A stretch of DNA of 64,000 bases, taken from the NCBI GenBank assembly GCA_019188255.1, contig JAETXT010000005.1, positions 124,001 through 188,000 on the forward strand, given 5' to 3'. Origin of the DNA: Verticillium longisporum (Eukaryota; Ascomycota; Sordariomycetes; Glomerellales; Plectosphaerellaceae). Every line of letters starts with the position of its first letter. Within the stretch, counting starts at the first letter, position 1. The notes under the pieces were generated by a model. That model was not told where the DNA came from, made no database searches, and worked only from the letters and a program-made list of their open reading frames with translations. Below are positions 24,323-35,475 of this stretch, piece by piece. The position numbers and the translations under genes are program-made.

Positions 24323-26357
24323 GGTGGGCAGTCGATATTGCGCTCACTTCGACAGTGGCAGTGGTGGATGAAGAAGGGAGGGATGGAAGAGCGGCGCTCC
24401 AGCCTATTTGCACTCGCCGTTTACAGTGGTGGATGGTGTTTCAGTGGAGGCCTACTTGTTCAGTCGGAGATAGGTAAGGTAGGCACAAGGTCAGCGTAGG
24501 TGTGGCGGGTGGCCATGACGGTCAAGGTACCGCCTGTGCCTGTGGTGGCTAACCTGGTACCTTGCCAGCGTCGGGCAGCCGCGCTCATGGGGCCTTGGAG
24601 CCGCTTGCTGGGTGACCGACTGAGCAGCAGAGTGGATACGGTGCCCATCACGTGACTAACATGGAAAAGCATGTTGAGCCTAGGTAGGTACCTAGGGGAG
24701 GAACATGGAAGACAGGCTGCAGCGGAGTGATTGAGATGTTCTCTTGATTGTTAGAGTAACCGTAAGACAAGATGATGCGTTCCGTAGAGACCTGCAAGAC
24801 CGAATACTGACGAATGCTGCTTGTGTTCTTATGCCCTCTCAACCAGACCTAGGTAGTATAAGATGCCTGAGGACCTGGGTGGTCCGAGTGTCAGGGGCCA
24901 AAGTTGATGACAGCTCCAGTCTCAAGATCTCAAGACTTTTTCCCCTTCCCTTGAAGAGCACCATCAATCATCCATCAGATCTGGTCATCACACGTCGGTC
25001 CTCTGTGTAACACTACTCGTATCATTCTTCTCTTCTCATCAACTGTATTACCCCATTTTAGCAAGGTACGTTTGGCAAGCTTCTTTTGTCCCTTCTGAGC
25101 TGCACCTCATGCACCCCGTCCCTCGTCACCCACCCATTGGCCTCGGGGAACAGAAACCTGTCACTCGGCTCGCTCCGGGTAGGGTCCCCTCACCCGAGCG
25201 TGAGAGGAGGGATCTTGAACACCTGGCGCGTGGCCTGCTTCGCCGAAGCTCTGTTCTTGAGCTACAGACGTCACGCACTGCTGTGCAGTCCTGGCTCGAT
25301 GCCCCGTTGCATGTCCGCAATTGACCCGAGCCTCGCCCCTTTCCGAACAAACCGGTTTATCCTCGAGCTTCCACACTCAATTGTCCGGCAACGTGACGGG
25401 TGGGGGGAGCTTGACTGGCGAGGGGCCATTGCTGCAGGAAGCTTTCGGGTCTTTTCCCAGCTCGCTCTCGCCGTCGGCCCCCTCTCTGTTTTCCCCGGAT
25501 TTGAACCAATCGGACTATCGGCAGCCTTCTTTGCTCTCAATCATGTTTGTACGTAGGTACATGCGCGCCAGAATGGCGGTTGTTGAGCTGGCTTGCTGGC
25601 CACAGGCCAAGGGGTCGATGGCCTCTGTCGGTCGACCAACCGAGAACGAGGGCACTGTTCAGCTCAGAACGCGAGAGCTCCAGGCCCCGGCCCCACTGGA
25701 AGCTCACTGGAGCTGGCGTAACCAACCTCACCGCCGAGGATGATGAAGTCATCGGTGGATGCAACGGGCATCAGACCGAATAGCCACAGCAAGGAACCTT
25801 GTGCTTTGCTCTGCTCTTCTCTGCGCTGCGCTGCAGAGCGCAGCACGGCGATTGACTTTGAGCTCTGGGGGTCGTCTTGTTCACAGCGTCGTTCCCGTTG
25901 GCTTCTTGGTGGCCAGGGTGGTCAGTCACGTCACTGCAGCAACTCGCTGGAGCAACGCAATCGTGGGGCCAAGCTGGAACCAGGAACCCCTCAGTTCCAT
26001 GATTCCGTCACTGAGCTGACTTCACGTGACTGGCCACTGGTCCACCAGAAACCCCCTACCCACCCCCCGCCTCGCACCTGCCTCTGCCAACTATTCGTTG
26101 CTTGGCCCCTTGTGGTGGGGGGCTCATGCGCTAAGTGTGGACCCCCTCCTGCAGCAGCTACCTCTCCGACTCCTCAGGCGAAAAATGAGACCTGCCGCCG
26201 TGCTTCGACCCCTCCTACCCCGCCAACATAACCTCTTCTCCTGCTCTTCCGCACCCTCTCCTTTTCTCGACCTTCCACCTCCAGCTTTATCAAGCCAATT
26301 CGCTCAACCCTTCAATCCAACAAGCTTCCCGTCAGATACTTTTCTGCATCCACCATC
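24323..26357. other. Divergent promoter, epsin / cyclophilin
   Basis: Two kilobases hold the promoters and leaders of two housekeeping genes. The half next to cyclophilin is C/T-rich, as expected for a highly expressed fungal gene. 26232-26357 is open in frame with the cyclophilin ATG and reads like a mitochondrial presequence without an ATG (see findings). Confidence 0.5.
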
Positions 26358-27241
26358 ATGCCTGGTCCTCAGGTGTAAGTCATTGCTCGCTTTGTATTTT
26401 GTCTCGTCGGCGTGCCTGCCTTGCAAGAGATGATTGCATCATTGCCAATGGGACCATCCAAACTAACCTGCTTCACCTACTAGTTACTTCGACATCGAGT
26501 GGGAGGGTCCCAAGGTCGACAGCAACGGCCGTGCCTCCGGCGCTGCTGAGCGTAAGCTTCCTCTTTTCCTTCATGGGCTCTGAGGCCCTGTTCATCCCAA
26601 GCGACATCTCCGTAGCTACGAGATTGCCCCTCCTTTCCCCCATCACTATGACGCCCCCCCCTCCCCCGAGGTCGGAAGCCCCAAGGTTACCGCTGACTAG
26701 TCTATCTCTTGCAGAGCAGAGCGGCCGCATCACCTTCAACCTCTTCTACGACGTTGTCCCCAAGACTGCCGAGAACTTCCGTGCTCTCTGCACTGGTGAG
26801 AAGGGCTTCGGCTACCAGGGCTCTTCCTTCCACCGCATCATCCCCGAGTTCATGCTCCAGGGTGGTGACTTTACTCGTGGCAACGGCACCGGCGGCAAGT
26901 CCATCTACGGCGAGAAGTTCGCCGACGAGAACTTCCAGCTGAAGCACGACAAGCCCGGTCTGCTGTCCATGGCCAACGCCGGCCCCAACACGTAAGCACC
27001 CCACGAGAGACTCCTTCTCGCTTCGTGTACACGTTGATCTGACATGATTTCCAGCAACGGCTCCCAGTTCTTCGTCACCACCGTTGTCACCTCGTGGCTC
27101 AACGGCCGTCACGTCGTCTTCGGCGAGGTCGCTGACGCTTCCTCCCTGAACATCGTGAAGGCTCTTGAGGCCACTGGCTCCCAGAGCGGTACCGTCAAGT
27201 ACCCCAAGCGCGCCACCATCGTCAAGTCCGGCCAGCTGTAA
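26358..27241 (+). CDS. Cyclophilin A, peptidyl-prolyl cis-trans isomerase
   Basis: The enzyme isomerises Xaa-Pro bonds during protein folding and is the target of cyclosporin A. Four exons, 26358-26374, 26484-26551, 26715-26991 and 27055-27241, give 182 aa. All introns are GT-AG with strong donors (GTAAGT, GTAAGC, GTAAGC). Visible motifs are [19 protein letters not shown], the active-site Arg/Phe segment [33 protein letters not shown] and the cyclosporin-contacting Trp in [14 protein letters not shown]. Length and sequence are those of the single-domain cytosolic form. In Neurospora one gene makes both cytosolic and mitochondrial cyclophilin by using an upstream start. Here the in-frame upstream leader has the character of a presequence (ending [10 protein letters not shown]) but lacks an ATG. 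Confidence 0.97.
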
Positions 27242-27706
27242 AGGGTGTCCTTCGACGAAACATTGTACTCGAATCTTCCCTTTTCTCTCTCAGTGTGAGT
27301 GGCAGGAAAGTAGGTAGGCGGGCAGTATGCTGAAGTAGTTGCCGAATGTGCGGTGCCTTGGCAGATGACGTCGATAAGCCAGGCTAGGTAGCTAGGTCAA
27401 GACGCAAAAGTTATAGCACCATCACCACCAATCTTTCTCCCGTTGTGTATTTCACGTCGATATAATGCGAGGGTAAAAAAGTTGTTATCGTGACATTTTG
27501 AATTGGTTCAATCCATGTTCCTAGTGACCCGGCCCTAGTTGCCCATCAAGTTCATGATACTTCTCAAGGTTCCCATACGCATCCCAAGCACTCATTGATC
27601 CCTCCCTCTGTATTTGATCATTCAATTTTGCCGTCCAACGCCGTTGCCATGCTGTTATGAAAAAAAAGAGACGTGGAACCGGAATCCCCAGTTGCGATAA
27701 GCAGCA
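27242..27706. other. Convergent 3' region
   Basis: About 465 bp between the cyclophilin and RPC6 stop codons. It should contain both 3' UTRs. No gene is seen. Confidence 0.5.
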
Positions 27707-28990
27707 TCATTCCAGTCCCAACCACCGCTGGTAGTACACGCAATTACTAGCACTGACCGGCCCTCCCTCTTCGCAGAGGTCAAACACTGGACACCTTCCA
27801 CAAGGCGCCTCGGTATACCCGTTGGCGTACGGCTCGGGGGCACCGCGCTCGATACCACTCTCGTCGGCGCCCTGGCCGGCCCAGTTCCCCAGGCTCTGCT
27901 TGGCGGCGCGGCGCACGCGGAGACCGTGCTTGCCGCCGACGCGAATGGGCTCGACGAGGCCGTCAAAGACAAGGACATCTACGAGCTTCTGGATGTCGTC
28001 TACGCCAAGAGTCGTCTCCGTCGTGATGCCCGCCTGGGAGATGAAGCGCGCAATGTCCCGGACCGTGGGGTACTCCTTGTAGCCCGCAGGCAGGGGCAGG
28101 TACGTCGTCTTGTCCACCTGTGTCGCTCCAACAGCGTGGGCCTCGCCCCCATTGGCGTCGTCGCTGATCTGCTCGGCGCCCCTCTTCCGGCCCCCGCTGG
28201 CGGCCCGCCCTTGACGATGCCCTTTTTCGGCACTGCCGCGCGCGCCTCGCCCCCTTGTGGAAGTAGCTGCTCTGTCGCTTGATGTAGTCGTAGATGACGC
28301 GCTGCAGCTCCTCGATGAAGGCCTCGTCGAGCGTCTGGTCTGTGAACCACGGTCCGCCCGTGGCGCGCTCCGAGGGCTGCATCGAAGCCTTGATGTACAT
28401 CTTCTTATTGGGGTGCTCGACATTCTTGAACGGCACAATGAGACCCTTGATGTGGAGCTGCTTGATGGCAGCCTTCATGACGGTGTCGTTCATGCTCAGG
28501 CGGTTGATGATCGTCTTGCTCCAGATTCCGTCGCCACCGGCATCGTCAATCATGCCGTACACCATGCGCTGCTCGTCCGTCGTACATAGCTTGTACCTGT
28601 GAGAGTGCAGCAAGTCAGCCTTCGTCCACCCTCCGCAAATCAATCAATCGTCCCTATTGCCCCCCCAATTCCAATAGAGCGTCGCGAGGGAGAAACTCAC
28701 TTGGCAGCCTCGGCCTTTGGCCGCCATCGCCACGCGAGGCCGCTCTGCGTTGCCACAGCATTGAGCAGCTTTTCGTTGGAGAGGCTCTGGAGCGCCTTGA
28801 GGAGCAGCGACGCATCGCGGTTGGGAATGACGTCGAGTTCGAGGAGATCGTCCTGCGTGTAGAGTTGGTCCTCGCCGCCGTTGTTCTGGCACGCCTCGTA
28901 GATGGCCTGCTTGATGACCTCGAGCTTGGTGGGGTCGGTCGCCGAGCTGGTCGGTGTCGCCGTCGAAGGCGTAGTTGCTTCGGGAGCCAT
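27707..28990 (-). CDS. rpc34: RNA polymerase III subunit RPC6 (RPC34 type), with two apparent 1-nt frameshifts
   Basis: This subunit has tandem winged-helix domains and helps open promoter DNA at tRNA and 5S genes. Exon 1 is 28990-28701; the intron 28700-28597 (GTGAGT...CACAG) gives KYKLCTTDEQRMVYGMID across the join. The second winged helix (WSKTIINRLSMNDTVMKAAI), then VEYLP-like TTYLPLPAGYKEYPTVRDIA and the iron-sulfur cysteines APCGRCPVFDLCEEGG with SASNCVYYQRWLGLE are all clear. Between residues about 215 and 245 the reading passes through all three frames. Two five-base C runs on the plus strand (28250-28254 and 28191-28195) are the break points; one extra base at each gives a continuous linker (PKKGIVKGGPPAGG, then KRGAEQISDD). 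The repaired length is about 393 aa. No intron can explain either shift. Confidence 0.93.
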
Positions 28991-29642
28991 TATGCGCCCT
29001 CGCTTTCTTTTGTTTGTCGCGGTCGTTGAAGGAATGGGAAGCGAGCAGGAGGAGGTTTTGGGTTGGCGGGGTTGAGTCAGAGGCGAGGGAAGAAGCTTCG
29101 GCGCTTGAGACGAAGTAGTGCGCGCCCCCGGGCAAAGTCTAGTCGCAGTGAACAGCTGCTACATCTGCGAATGCACTAGTTAGACTTTGGTCACCGTGAG
29201 CCGCGCATTGGACTGTCGAGATGAAGGATTGGCTTTGAAAATGGGTCGGCGACGAGGCGAGGGGTTCGCTCTTTGAGGGAAGCTTCGAAAAATAATCGCT
29301 GCCCCGCCCACAAAGTTCTAGCCTCGCATCTTGCGCCGGCTAATCCCTGGCTCGGGGTCAGCGCTCGTCATCATGAGTCGGGACAAGAATATTCTCCGAT
29401 TGCTTTATCACGACGACGACTGTATGATTGATCTTGTTGTCTTCACACATCCAGTACTAAGTTTCTCTATCATACAATGCTCAAGGAATCTACGAAGACG
29501 CACGTTAACTATTCGTGGCACCAGCCCAGGCTTCTATCATTACAGCCATAAACCATAAAATCAACAGTCATCCAGAATTGCAGATGTCTGCTTTGCAGCA
29601 GAATTCTATTGAGATAAATCAAACATGTATCGGACGGTTGCC
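28991..29642. other. Intergenic, RPC6 promoter and ZIP 3' side
   Basis: About 650 bp upstream of RPC6 and downstream of the ZIP transporter, both on the minus strand. No gene is seen. Confidence 0.5.
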
Positions 29643-31139
29643 CTACGCGAAGCCTCCGACCAATGCCATGAGTGCCGCACCGCCCACCACGGCCGCGTAA
29701 GCCCTCCATCTCTTCTTTCCCGTGGGGGTGTGGTTGTTCTTCTCTGTGAGGAAGTCCTCTGACAGCAGCTGTACGAGACCGGCGAACAGCAGTAGGCCAG
29801 CCGATATGGAGTTCATGAAGCCAACCATCAGGAGGCCGGTCTGACTCATAGGATCATACATCTTGTGTATTACCAAGCCAATCAGTTGTCCAAAGGGTGT
29901 CGTGGCGCCGAATGCAAGCACCATCAGCCAGGGCCTCGCCGATTGACGCGGAAGCTGAATGGCGGCAATACGGCTGCCGAGAGCAAGACCCTCGAAAGTC
30001 TGATGGAAACTAATGGCGATGAGGAAAACGATGAACGTCGAACCTGTTGCCACTGAGATTGCCATGCCGATGAATACACTGTGGAATAGAATGCCGCCCT
30101 CCAGCATCACACATTGGCGGAGCAGCCGGGCTTGTTCTTCGGGGGTCACGACGTGTGGCGTATTGGGCGCCGTGGGTGTTTGCGGCTTGCGTCTGGAGCG
30201 CAGGCCACTCATTGGCACGGCATCAAGCTCGTGCATATCCAGGTCAATATCCGAGTCATCTTCGTCTTCTTCTGGCCTGTCGAGCTTGAAGCTGGGCCCT
30301 GATGCTGGCGGCTGCACTGGCCCCCGGGTTGCAGGGGAGATGGGCCGGGCATGGGCCCGTCTGTGGCCTCCGTGTCGTGAAACGCAATGTCTGAAGGGCG
30401 ATGGCTTCCCTCTCGCCTGGCAGCAAGGCCATCCGTATTTCCGTTTGCTGGGAAACTATCCTTGTGTACAATGGGCGTCGTGTCGTCATCTTCGTCCCAA
30501 AATTGACCATAGTGATGTGAATGTGAGTGGCCGGCCCCACGGGTTGCGAGGTAGGATTCGAGAGCGACGACGGTCAGGGCAGCGACCATGGCAACGAAGC
30601 CGGCCATGGGCGGGAAGCCCTCGTTGAAAAAGGAGGGAAGACATGGGTCGGTCAACGAGAGGAATGCCGTTGGCAATAGATGAACAAAGGCGGTGGCCAG
30701 CAGGACGCCCGTGCCAAAGTGCTGGCAGTAGAAAAGGATACGCTTCTGAAGTCGTCCCCCAGAGTTTCGTCGGGGTAAAAGGGGGATACCGCATGCTGTG
30801 TGCAGTTGCGATGTCAGCAGCGTTCTCGTGACGAGGGCGAAGAACAAGAGGGGCAAGTCTAGCTTACAGATGGTGCTAAGAGAGAGGATCAGGACGAGGG
30901 CGCCGATGTGTAGGGCGAGATCGTAAGAACCACGCTTGCCGGAACCGCATTGGGGTTTCGTCTTGTCGCCATCGTCTTTGCGTCTGGTCAGTTCGGCCAG
31001 GAGAAGGTCGGTTGGGATCGTGGCCCACGAGACATCTGTGGCCGAGGGCGGGAGCAATTGTCAGCAACGGCAGGACGACGCAGCCAGGACGAGATCACAT
31101 GGAATGCATTGCAAGCGCACCTCTGGTCTGTGGATCCAT
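29643..31139 (-). CDS. ZIP-family zinc/iron transporter, with one apparent 1-nt frameshift
   Basis: ZIP proteins import Zn2+ or related metals across the plasma or vacuolar membrane. Three exons, 31139-31121 (MDPQTR), 31035-30868 and 30795-29643; introns are 85 nt (GTGCGC...CACAG) and 72 nt (GTAAGC...CACAG). The early helices include LALHIGALVLILSLST and HFGTGVLLATAFVHLLPTAF. The cytosolic loop has the metal-binding HSHSHH. The metal-pathway helices are HSVFIGMAISVATGS and HQTFEGLALGSR, the family signature. The loop is broken at a five-base C run (plus strand 30321-30325): the upstream frame ends in PSPLQPGG and the downstream frame resumes with VQPPASGPSFKL. One extra base restores 446 aa. 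It resembles fungal ZRT1/ZRT2-type carriers; the substrate cannot be set from sequence. Confidence 0.92.
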
Positions 31140-31949
31140 GATTGGAAAATCGTTTCAGCCTTTCGGGCTGGTGAAGTTATGCTGTTCGTCACCGGATGAA
31201 TGAAGTCAAGGTCGATGTCATGGCGGGTGCGCGAAGCGGAAGCAAAGATGCCATCAAGGTTTCGTGTCACTCGGCAAGTTTTGGGGCCAGATGGGCAGGA
31301 GGCTGCAAACTGGAACACGAACATGCTCCTTGAAAGGGACACGCCCGGATCCAGCGTCAGGCACGGCACGCATGGGATAAGACCTTGAGACATGGGAAGG
31401 GGGAACCGAATTGTTCGCTTGGCGCTGCCATCGATCGCTGGCCTGCAGCAGGAGCTGCCGGTGGACGCGGAGAAGGACCCACACCAGGCGACCCAGGCGA
31501 CCCAAAAATGGACGAAACTTACGCACAGGGATGGGTCCTTCTTTTGGTGGACAAGCCTCGCTATGTGAATACTCGTGTCGACCTCCGGCTTTCGGCGACA
31601 AGACCACCGTCAGCCGCAAGAAGAAGCGTCACTGGCTCCTTGGCCGTCAAGTTGAACCGAGAACCAATGCAGCAATTGCGCAAGTGAGATTATTGTATTG
31701 CGTGTGTGTGTGTTGCGTGTGTGTGTTGCGTGCGTGTCTTTCTACTAGGCAGGTCTGTAACGAATATTTTGTTGCTCCCCCCTAGGCTTGCCCAAGGTTG
31801 CCTTCCCAATTCTGCTTCCCACGTCATTATTATCATTACGCAAGCCTCTTGTTGACAGTACACCTCGATTACTGCCGATAAAGACCACCACTAGCCGGCC
31901 ACACCTCACATAGGTACCCTTTTGTCGATGAAGTCTGTTCACCAAGACC
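31140..31949. other. Intergenic, ZIP promoter region
   Basis: About 810 bp upstream of the ZIP gene and downstream of the secreted-protein gene. It contains a GT-rich microsatellite (31701-31738). No zinc-response site was recognised and no gene is seen. Confidence 0.5.
31701..31738. repeat. GT-rich imperfect microsatellite
   Basis: Alternating GT interrupted by TTGC, for example CGTGTGTGTGTGTTGC, then GTGTGTGTGTTGCGTGC. A plausible polymorphic marker with no visible function. Confidence 0.7.
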
Positions 31950-32648
31950 CTATTTGCTCCAATCAATGGAGGCAACGTCGTCGTAGCAGCCCACTTCATT
32001 GACGAACTCGTGGCTCGCAATGGCGCCCGCAGGCAAATCCGCGAGCTTTGCACATTGAGGTACGAGTCTGATAGCGACACAGTCCTCGGGGATGTTCGAC
32101 TCGGACTCGCCTTCTTCGTTGATCTCCGTCTCGGCATGCTTCAGGAGAAGAAACTTGCGTCCCTGGTAGTACGGTACACTCTCATTGCAGACGATGTAGC
32201 TGCCGATTACGGGAGCCGTCAGATAGGCGTACGGCTCGGAACCGCTGGTGAGCTGCACACCCTTTGTGCCGTCTCCGGCATCAACGCGCACGGCTGAAAC
32301 AGAGTCTTCGGCTTCCGCGATGTCGATGCCGTTGGGGAAAGGCGGGGTGCCGCCGTCGGTCACAACGGTGCCCTTGCTCTCCCTAATCTCTTGTTGAGTG
32401 CCGTTGACATACCACACGCGGGCGGAGTCGGTCGAGATGGCGGCAAGTGCCTGGCCCGCACCTACGTGGATTGAGGAGAGCGTGTAGTGGTTGATGGACT
32501 CGCAAAAGTCGGCCGCCGGATTCGTCACATTAACAACGAGGGTAAAGCCTGACGAGGTGGATTTCTGGGGGTAGCTTGTTTGACGGACAGCCAGTGGTGA
32601 TGCCGACGTGAAGCCGGCAAGGCCGACGAGGAAAGCGGTGTTGCGCAT
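31950..32648 (-). CDS. Secreted protein of unknown function
   Basis: A single exon encodes 232 aa from the ATG at 32648. The N-terminus MRNTAFLVGLAGFTSASPLA is a typical cleavable signal peptide, probably cut after SAS or at a kexin-like site after LAVRQ. The mature part reads as a beta-rich extracellular domain (SGFTLVVNVTNPAADF, then HYTLSSIHVGAGQALAAIS) with two or three N-glycosylation sequons (NVT, NGT, NES). Four cysteines are widely spaced (FCES, IVCN, DCVA, PQCA) plus one near the C-terminus (GCYD). The upstream ATG-less frame extension is not needed. It is like a widespread family of fungal secreted proteins without assigned function; I cannot name it further. No catalytic motif is visible. 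Confidence 0.82.
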   Translation of the reverse strand: MRNTAFLVGLAGFTSASPLAVRQTSYPQKSTSSGFTLVVNVTNPAADFCESINHYTLSSIHVGAGQALAAISTDSARVWYVNGTQQEIRESKGTVVTDGGTPPFPNGIDIAEAEDSVSAVRVDAGDGTKGVQLTSGSEPYAYLTAPVIGSYIVCNESVPYYQGRKFLLLKHAETEINEEGESESNIPEDCVAIRLVPQCAKLADLPAGAIASHEFVNEVGCYDDVASIDWSK

Positions 32649-34462
32649 ATTGGTGAGGGCTTGACGTGCCCAAGCAATGGAGAGACTGGTAGTATACAAA
32701 CGCAGCGAAGACTCTAAAATTAATATCAAGGATGTCGTGGTGGTGTCTGCTTTCGTGGGTTTCGAGGTTACTCGGAATCAAACGTGGAATGTGGGCAGCG
32801 AAATGTTAAATACAACAAATCGAGCCCCAACGCCAGAAGGAACCTTGGGACCCAGATGTACATGTATGCTCCTGTCGTTCCACCATTCACGAGGTACGAC
32901 GTCAGAAACAGGAGCCGATGGCGCAGTGGCTTCCCGCCGGCCTTCCCGCTCGATGTCGCAGTGTCGAACGATGGCAGGTGAACTACGTTCGCTCCTTGCC
33001 AAAGGAAGTAGGGGGGCTGGTACGAATTTGCAGCCGATCTCTTTGCTGCAGATCTTTGGCTCATCACAGCTTGCAGTAGCACTACTAGGTCGTGCACTTG
33101 TCGGATTGCGGCGAGGTTGGGCACGCTCGGCCTGAAGAGCACTGGGCGCCTACTGGACATGACGTTGCAAGGGCGAATTGGGGCCGGTAAACTCTGAGAG
33201 CAAGCGCCAGCGCCGTTGCCAGGCCATCCGGAGGGCGCGAGAGGTCCGGTGCCCAGTGAACAAAGGCCAGCAGTGACGGCTTGCCAGATCTGGGGAAGGC
33301 GACAGCGTCATGCCGAGCCAAGAAGCCGGCAAGCGCGAACCGAACGCCCCGTAGCCGGCCCGTCTTTTTACCAACATCCGCGCAGCTCATAATCTGGCGT
33401 GTCTCGGGTGACTGCTTTTTCTAGGGTGTTCAGGTGAAAACTCGGCTCGCAAAGGTAATATTCAGTCATGGAACATGGTACGTTGTATAACAGAGTTAGA
33501 CCAGCACGGACTCCTGCATCCTAGGTTTGTAGGTAGTGAGAAGGTTGAGGTGATGTCCTCCAAACCATATGTGGATGGCTGGCTAAAGGGCGGGGTTGAT
33601 TAGGTCGTCTGTGTGGCTGAACGCAAAAGGCGTCTGACGTGTTGTGGGAGCATACCTCTTTTGATCACTCATTGGGATTTCTCAATTCCGGTCAAGAGAG
33701 GCCGAAAAGCAAACCATCGAGCAGCTGCTGAGTCGATGGACATCTGCCGTGATACAATCTCACTGAGACGGAACAGCCTTGCCATTGATGTAGGCAACCG
33801 AGACCAAGATCATGCTAAGCCCCATATCTCATTCAGGGCATTCTTAAAGTGTATTTGTGAGCAGAAAATATTCAGCACCTCAGCAAGACTGACGATGCAT
33901 TGCCTAGCAAGGTTGTTGAGAGAGATCACTCATCCTTTCAATTTGTCACACAGCCTTGAAAGGCGCCTTGAGAACCACCTGCCCAACGGCGACCGCGGCT
34001 TGCCTGCAAAATTCCTGACACTTTGCCCAATGGGTCGGAATAGGCGGGGATTTACCAATAAAATTCCGGCTAGTGATTTGTCAGATACCCACCCTATCGA
34101 TGGCGCAATCCAAGCATCATGACTTCTTGACCATCCCCGTTTGAGGGCTGGACGAGTACGTTGAAATGCATTGTGTTCCTACACACATGAAGATGGTATA
34201 GTACCTAAAACAACGCCAACTTGTGGTCTCGTCTTACCGGCTCTTTCACCAAACGAAAACCTTCCCTCCATACTGTTTGTCCGTCAAGCAACTCCAAACA
34301 TTACTAAACCAGCTCCAGTCCAGCCCTCCAAGCCCCACCACAGCTTCGCCCTCCAAGTGAAAGTGTAGAGTCGACGCAAGTTGCCACACAGAGGGGCCTC
34401 GTCTCACAGCTACCAAGATCCCCATTTTCAATTTTAACAACCTCACCACCGCTACCCTCATA
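32649..34462. other. 1.8 kb intergenic region
   Basis: Between the secreted-protein start and the MsrA locus. The longest open frame (33613-34122, plus) has no domain, composition or intron context that supports it. Nothing else is seen. Confidence 0.5.
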
Positions 34463-35077
34463 ATGCCTTTTGCGCTCCCTCCCTTCATCGCTCGCCTCGC
34501 GCGGCCCTTGACCACTTCCACAACCCTCCATCTCGCCTCCCCCTCCAACTCTGAGTTCCCCGCCGGCTCGGCAACCGCCACCATCGCCGCGGGCTGCTTC
34601 TGGGGCGTTGAGCACATCTACCGCAAGCACTTTGGCGCCTCCGGGCTCCTCGACGCTCGCGTAGGGTACATCGGCGGCGACGCCGAGCACCCCACGTACC
34701 GCGCCGTCTGCAATTGACGCACAGGGCTCAACGTGGTTCTGCAGGGCGTGTACGCCCCGTCCAAGGTCTCATACGCTCTGATTCTCGTGTTCTTCTATCA
34801 CATGCACGACCCCACGACTGCCAACCGCCAGGGCCCCGACACGGGCACCCAGTACCGCAGCGGCATCTACTTTCACGGCGAGGAGCAGGAGCGCATCGCC
34901 AAGGAGATCACCCGCAAGGCCAACGAGCAGTGGTACGAGGGCAAGATTGTCACCGAAATTCTGCCCGCCGGCCAGTGGTGGGACGCTGAGGACTACCACC
35001 AGAAGTACCTGCACAAGAACCCCTCTGGCTATGAATGCCCTAGTCACTTCTTGAGGACATTCAAGCCCCTTGAGTGA
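34463..35077 (+). pseudogene. Peptide methionine (S)-S-oxide reductase MsrA, broken by an in-frame stop
   Basis: MsrA reduces methionine-S-sulfoxide in oxidised proteins. The frame from the ATG at 34463 to the TGA at 35075-35077 has 205 codons, the normal size. The catalytic Cys segment [16 protein letters not shown] and the following [17 protein letters not shown] are intact, as are FFYHMHDPTTANRQGPDTGT and EDYHQKYLHKNP. Between them the frame has a TGA at 34717-34719 where the family has a glycine. The adjacent conserved TGHAE motif reads TGLNV, and the neighbourhood carries further unusual changes (LILVFF for the usual LLEFF). The frame is not shifted, so this is not a homopolymer error. 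A 39-nt intron would be too short and would delete conserved residues. A young pseudogene is the simplest reading; stop readthrough (TGA followed by C) or a local sequence error remain possible. Confidence 0.8.
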
Positions 35078-35475
35078 CCTGGAGGAATTTTAGCCGTTGA
35101 CAAGTGGCAGTGGAGGATTAGGAGGATGTGGAACGGATGGGAAGACTGGTTCATTGGAACACCGCAGAGATAACGAAGCGTTGACTTTTCCACATTTTAG
35201 ACCAAGGCAGGGTAGATTGATGTAAAATAAATCTCTCTGCAAGCTACATTGCCTCGCATGATTGTTGCATCTTCAAGTGCTTTATGCTGTTGGATTTTAC
35301 AGTTATTGTTCTACATGATTAACTCCTAGAAAAAACAAAGGCCGTATCCTTGGCCAGAGAGGGGATTGTCTCTCTTTGTACACTGTATCCCTGCGCTGCC
35401 GGCGCACTTTCAAAGGCATCAAAAGCCTTTTCGCCTGATTACTGAACGCTTCATAACCTGCTGCCCGAGAATGCC
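35078..35475. other. Convergent 3' region
   Basis: About 400 bp between the MsrA locus and the stop of the mitochondrial Bax-inhibitor-type gene. No gene is seen. Confidence 0.5.

Noticed and set aside
25086..26231. Several long frames in the cyclophilin promoter
   Set aside because: They come from C/T-rich, stop-poor DNA and overlap one another; no family resemblance.
33613..34122. 169-codon plus-strand frame
   Set aside because: No signal peptide, domain, repeat or intron context, and its composition is not coding-like.
34698..34736. 39-nt intron to rescue MsrA (GTCTGC...TGCAG)
   Set aside because: Too short for this genome's introns, lacks a branch site, and would delete a conserved catalytic-fold segment.
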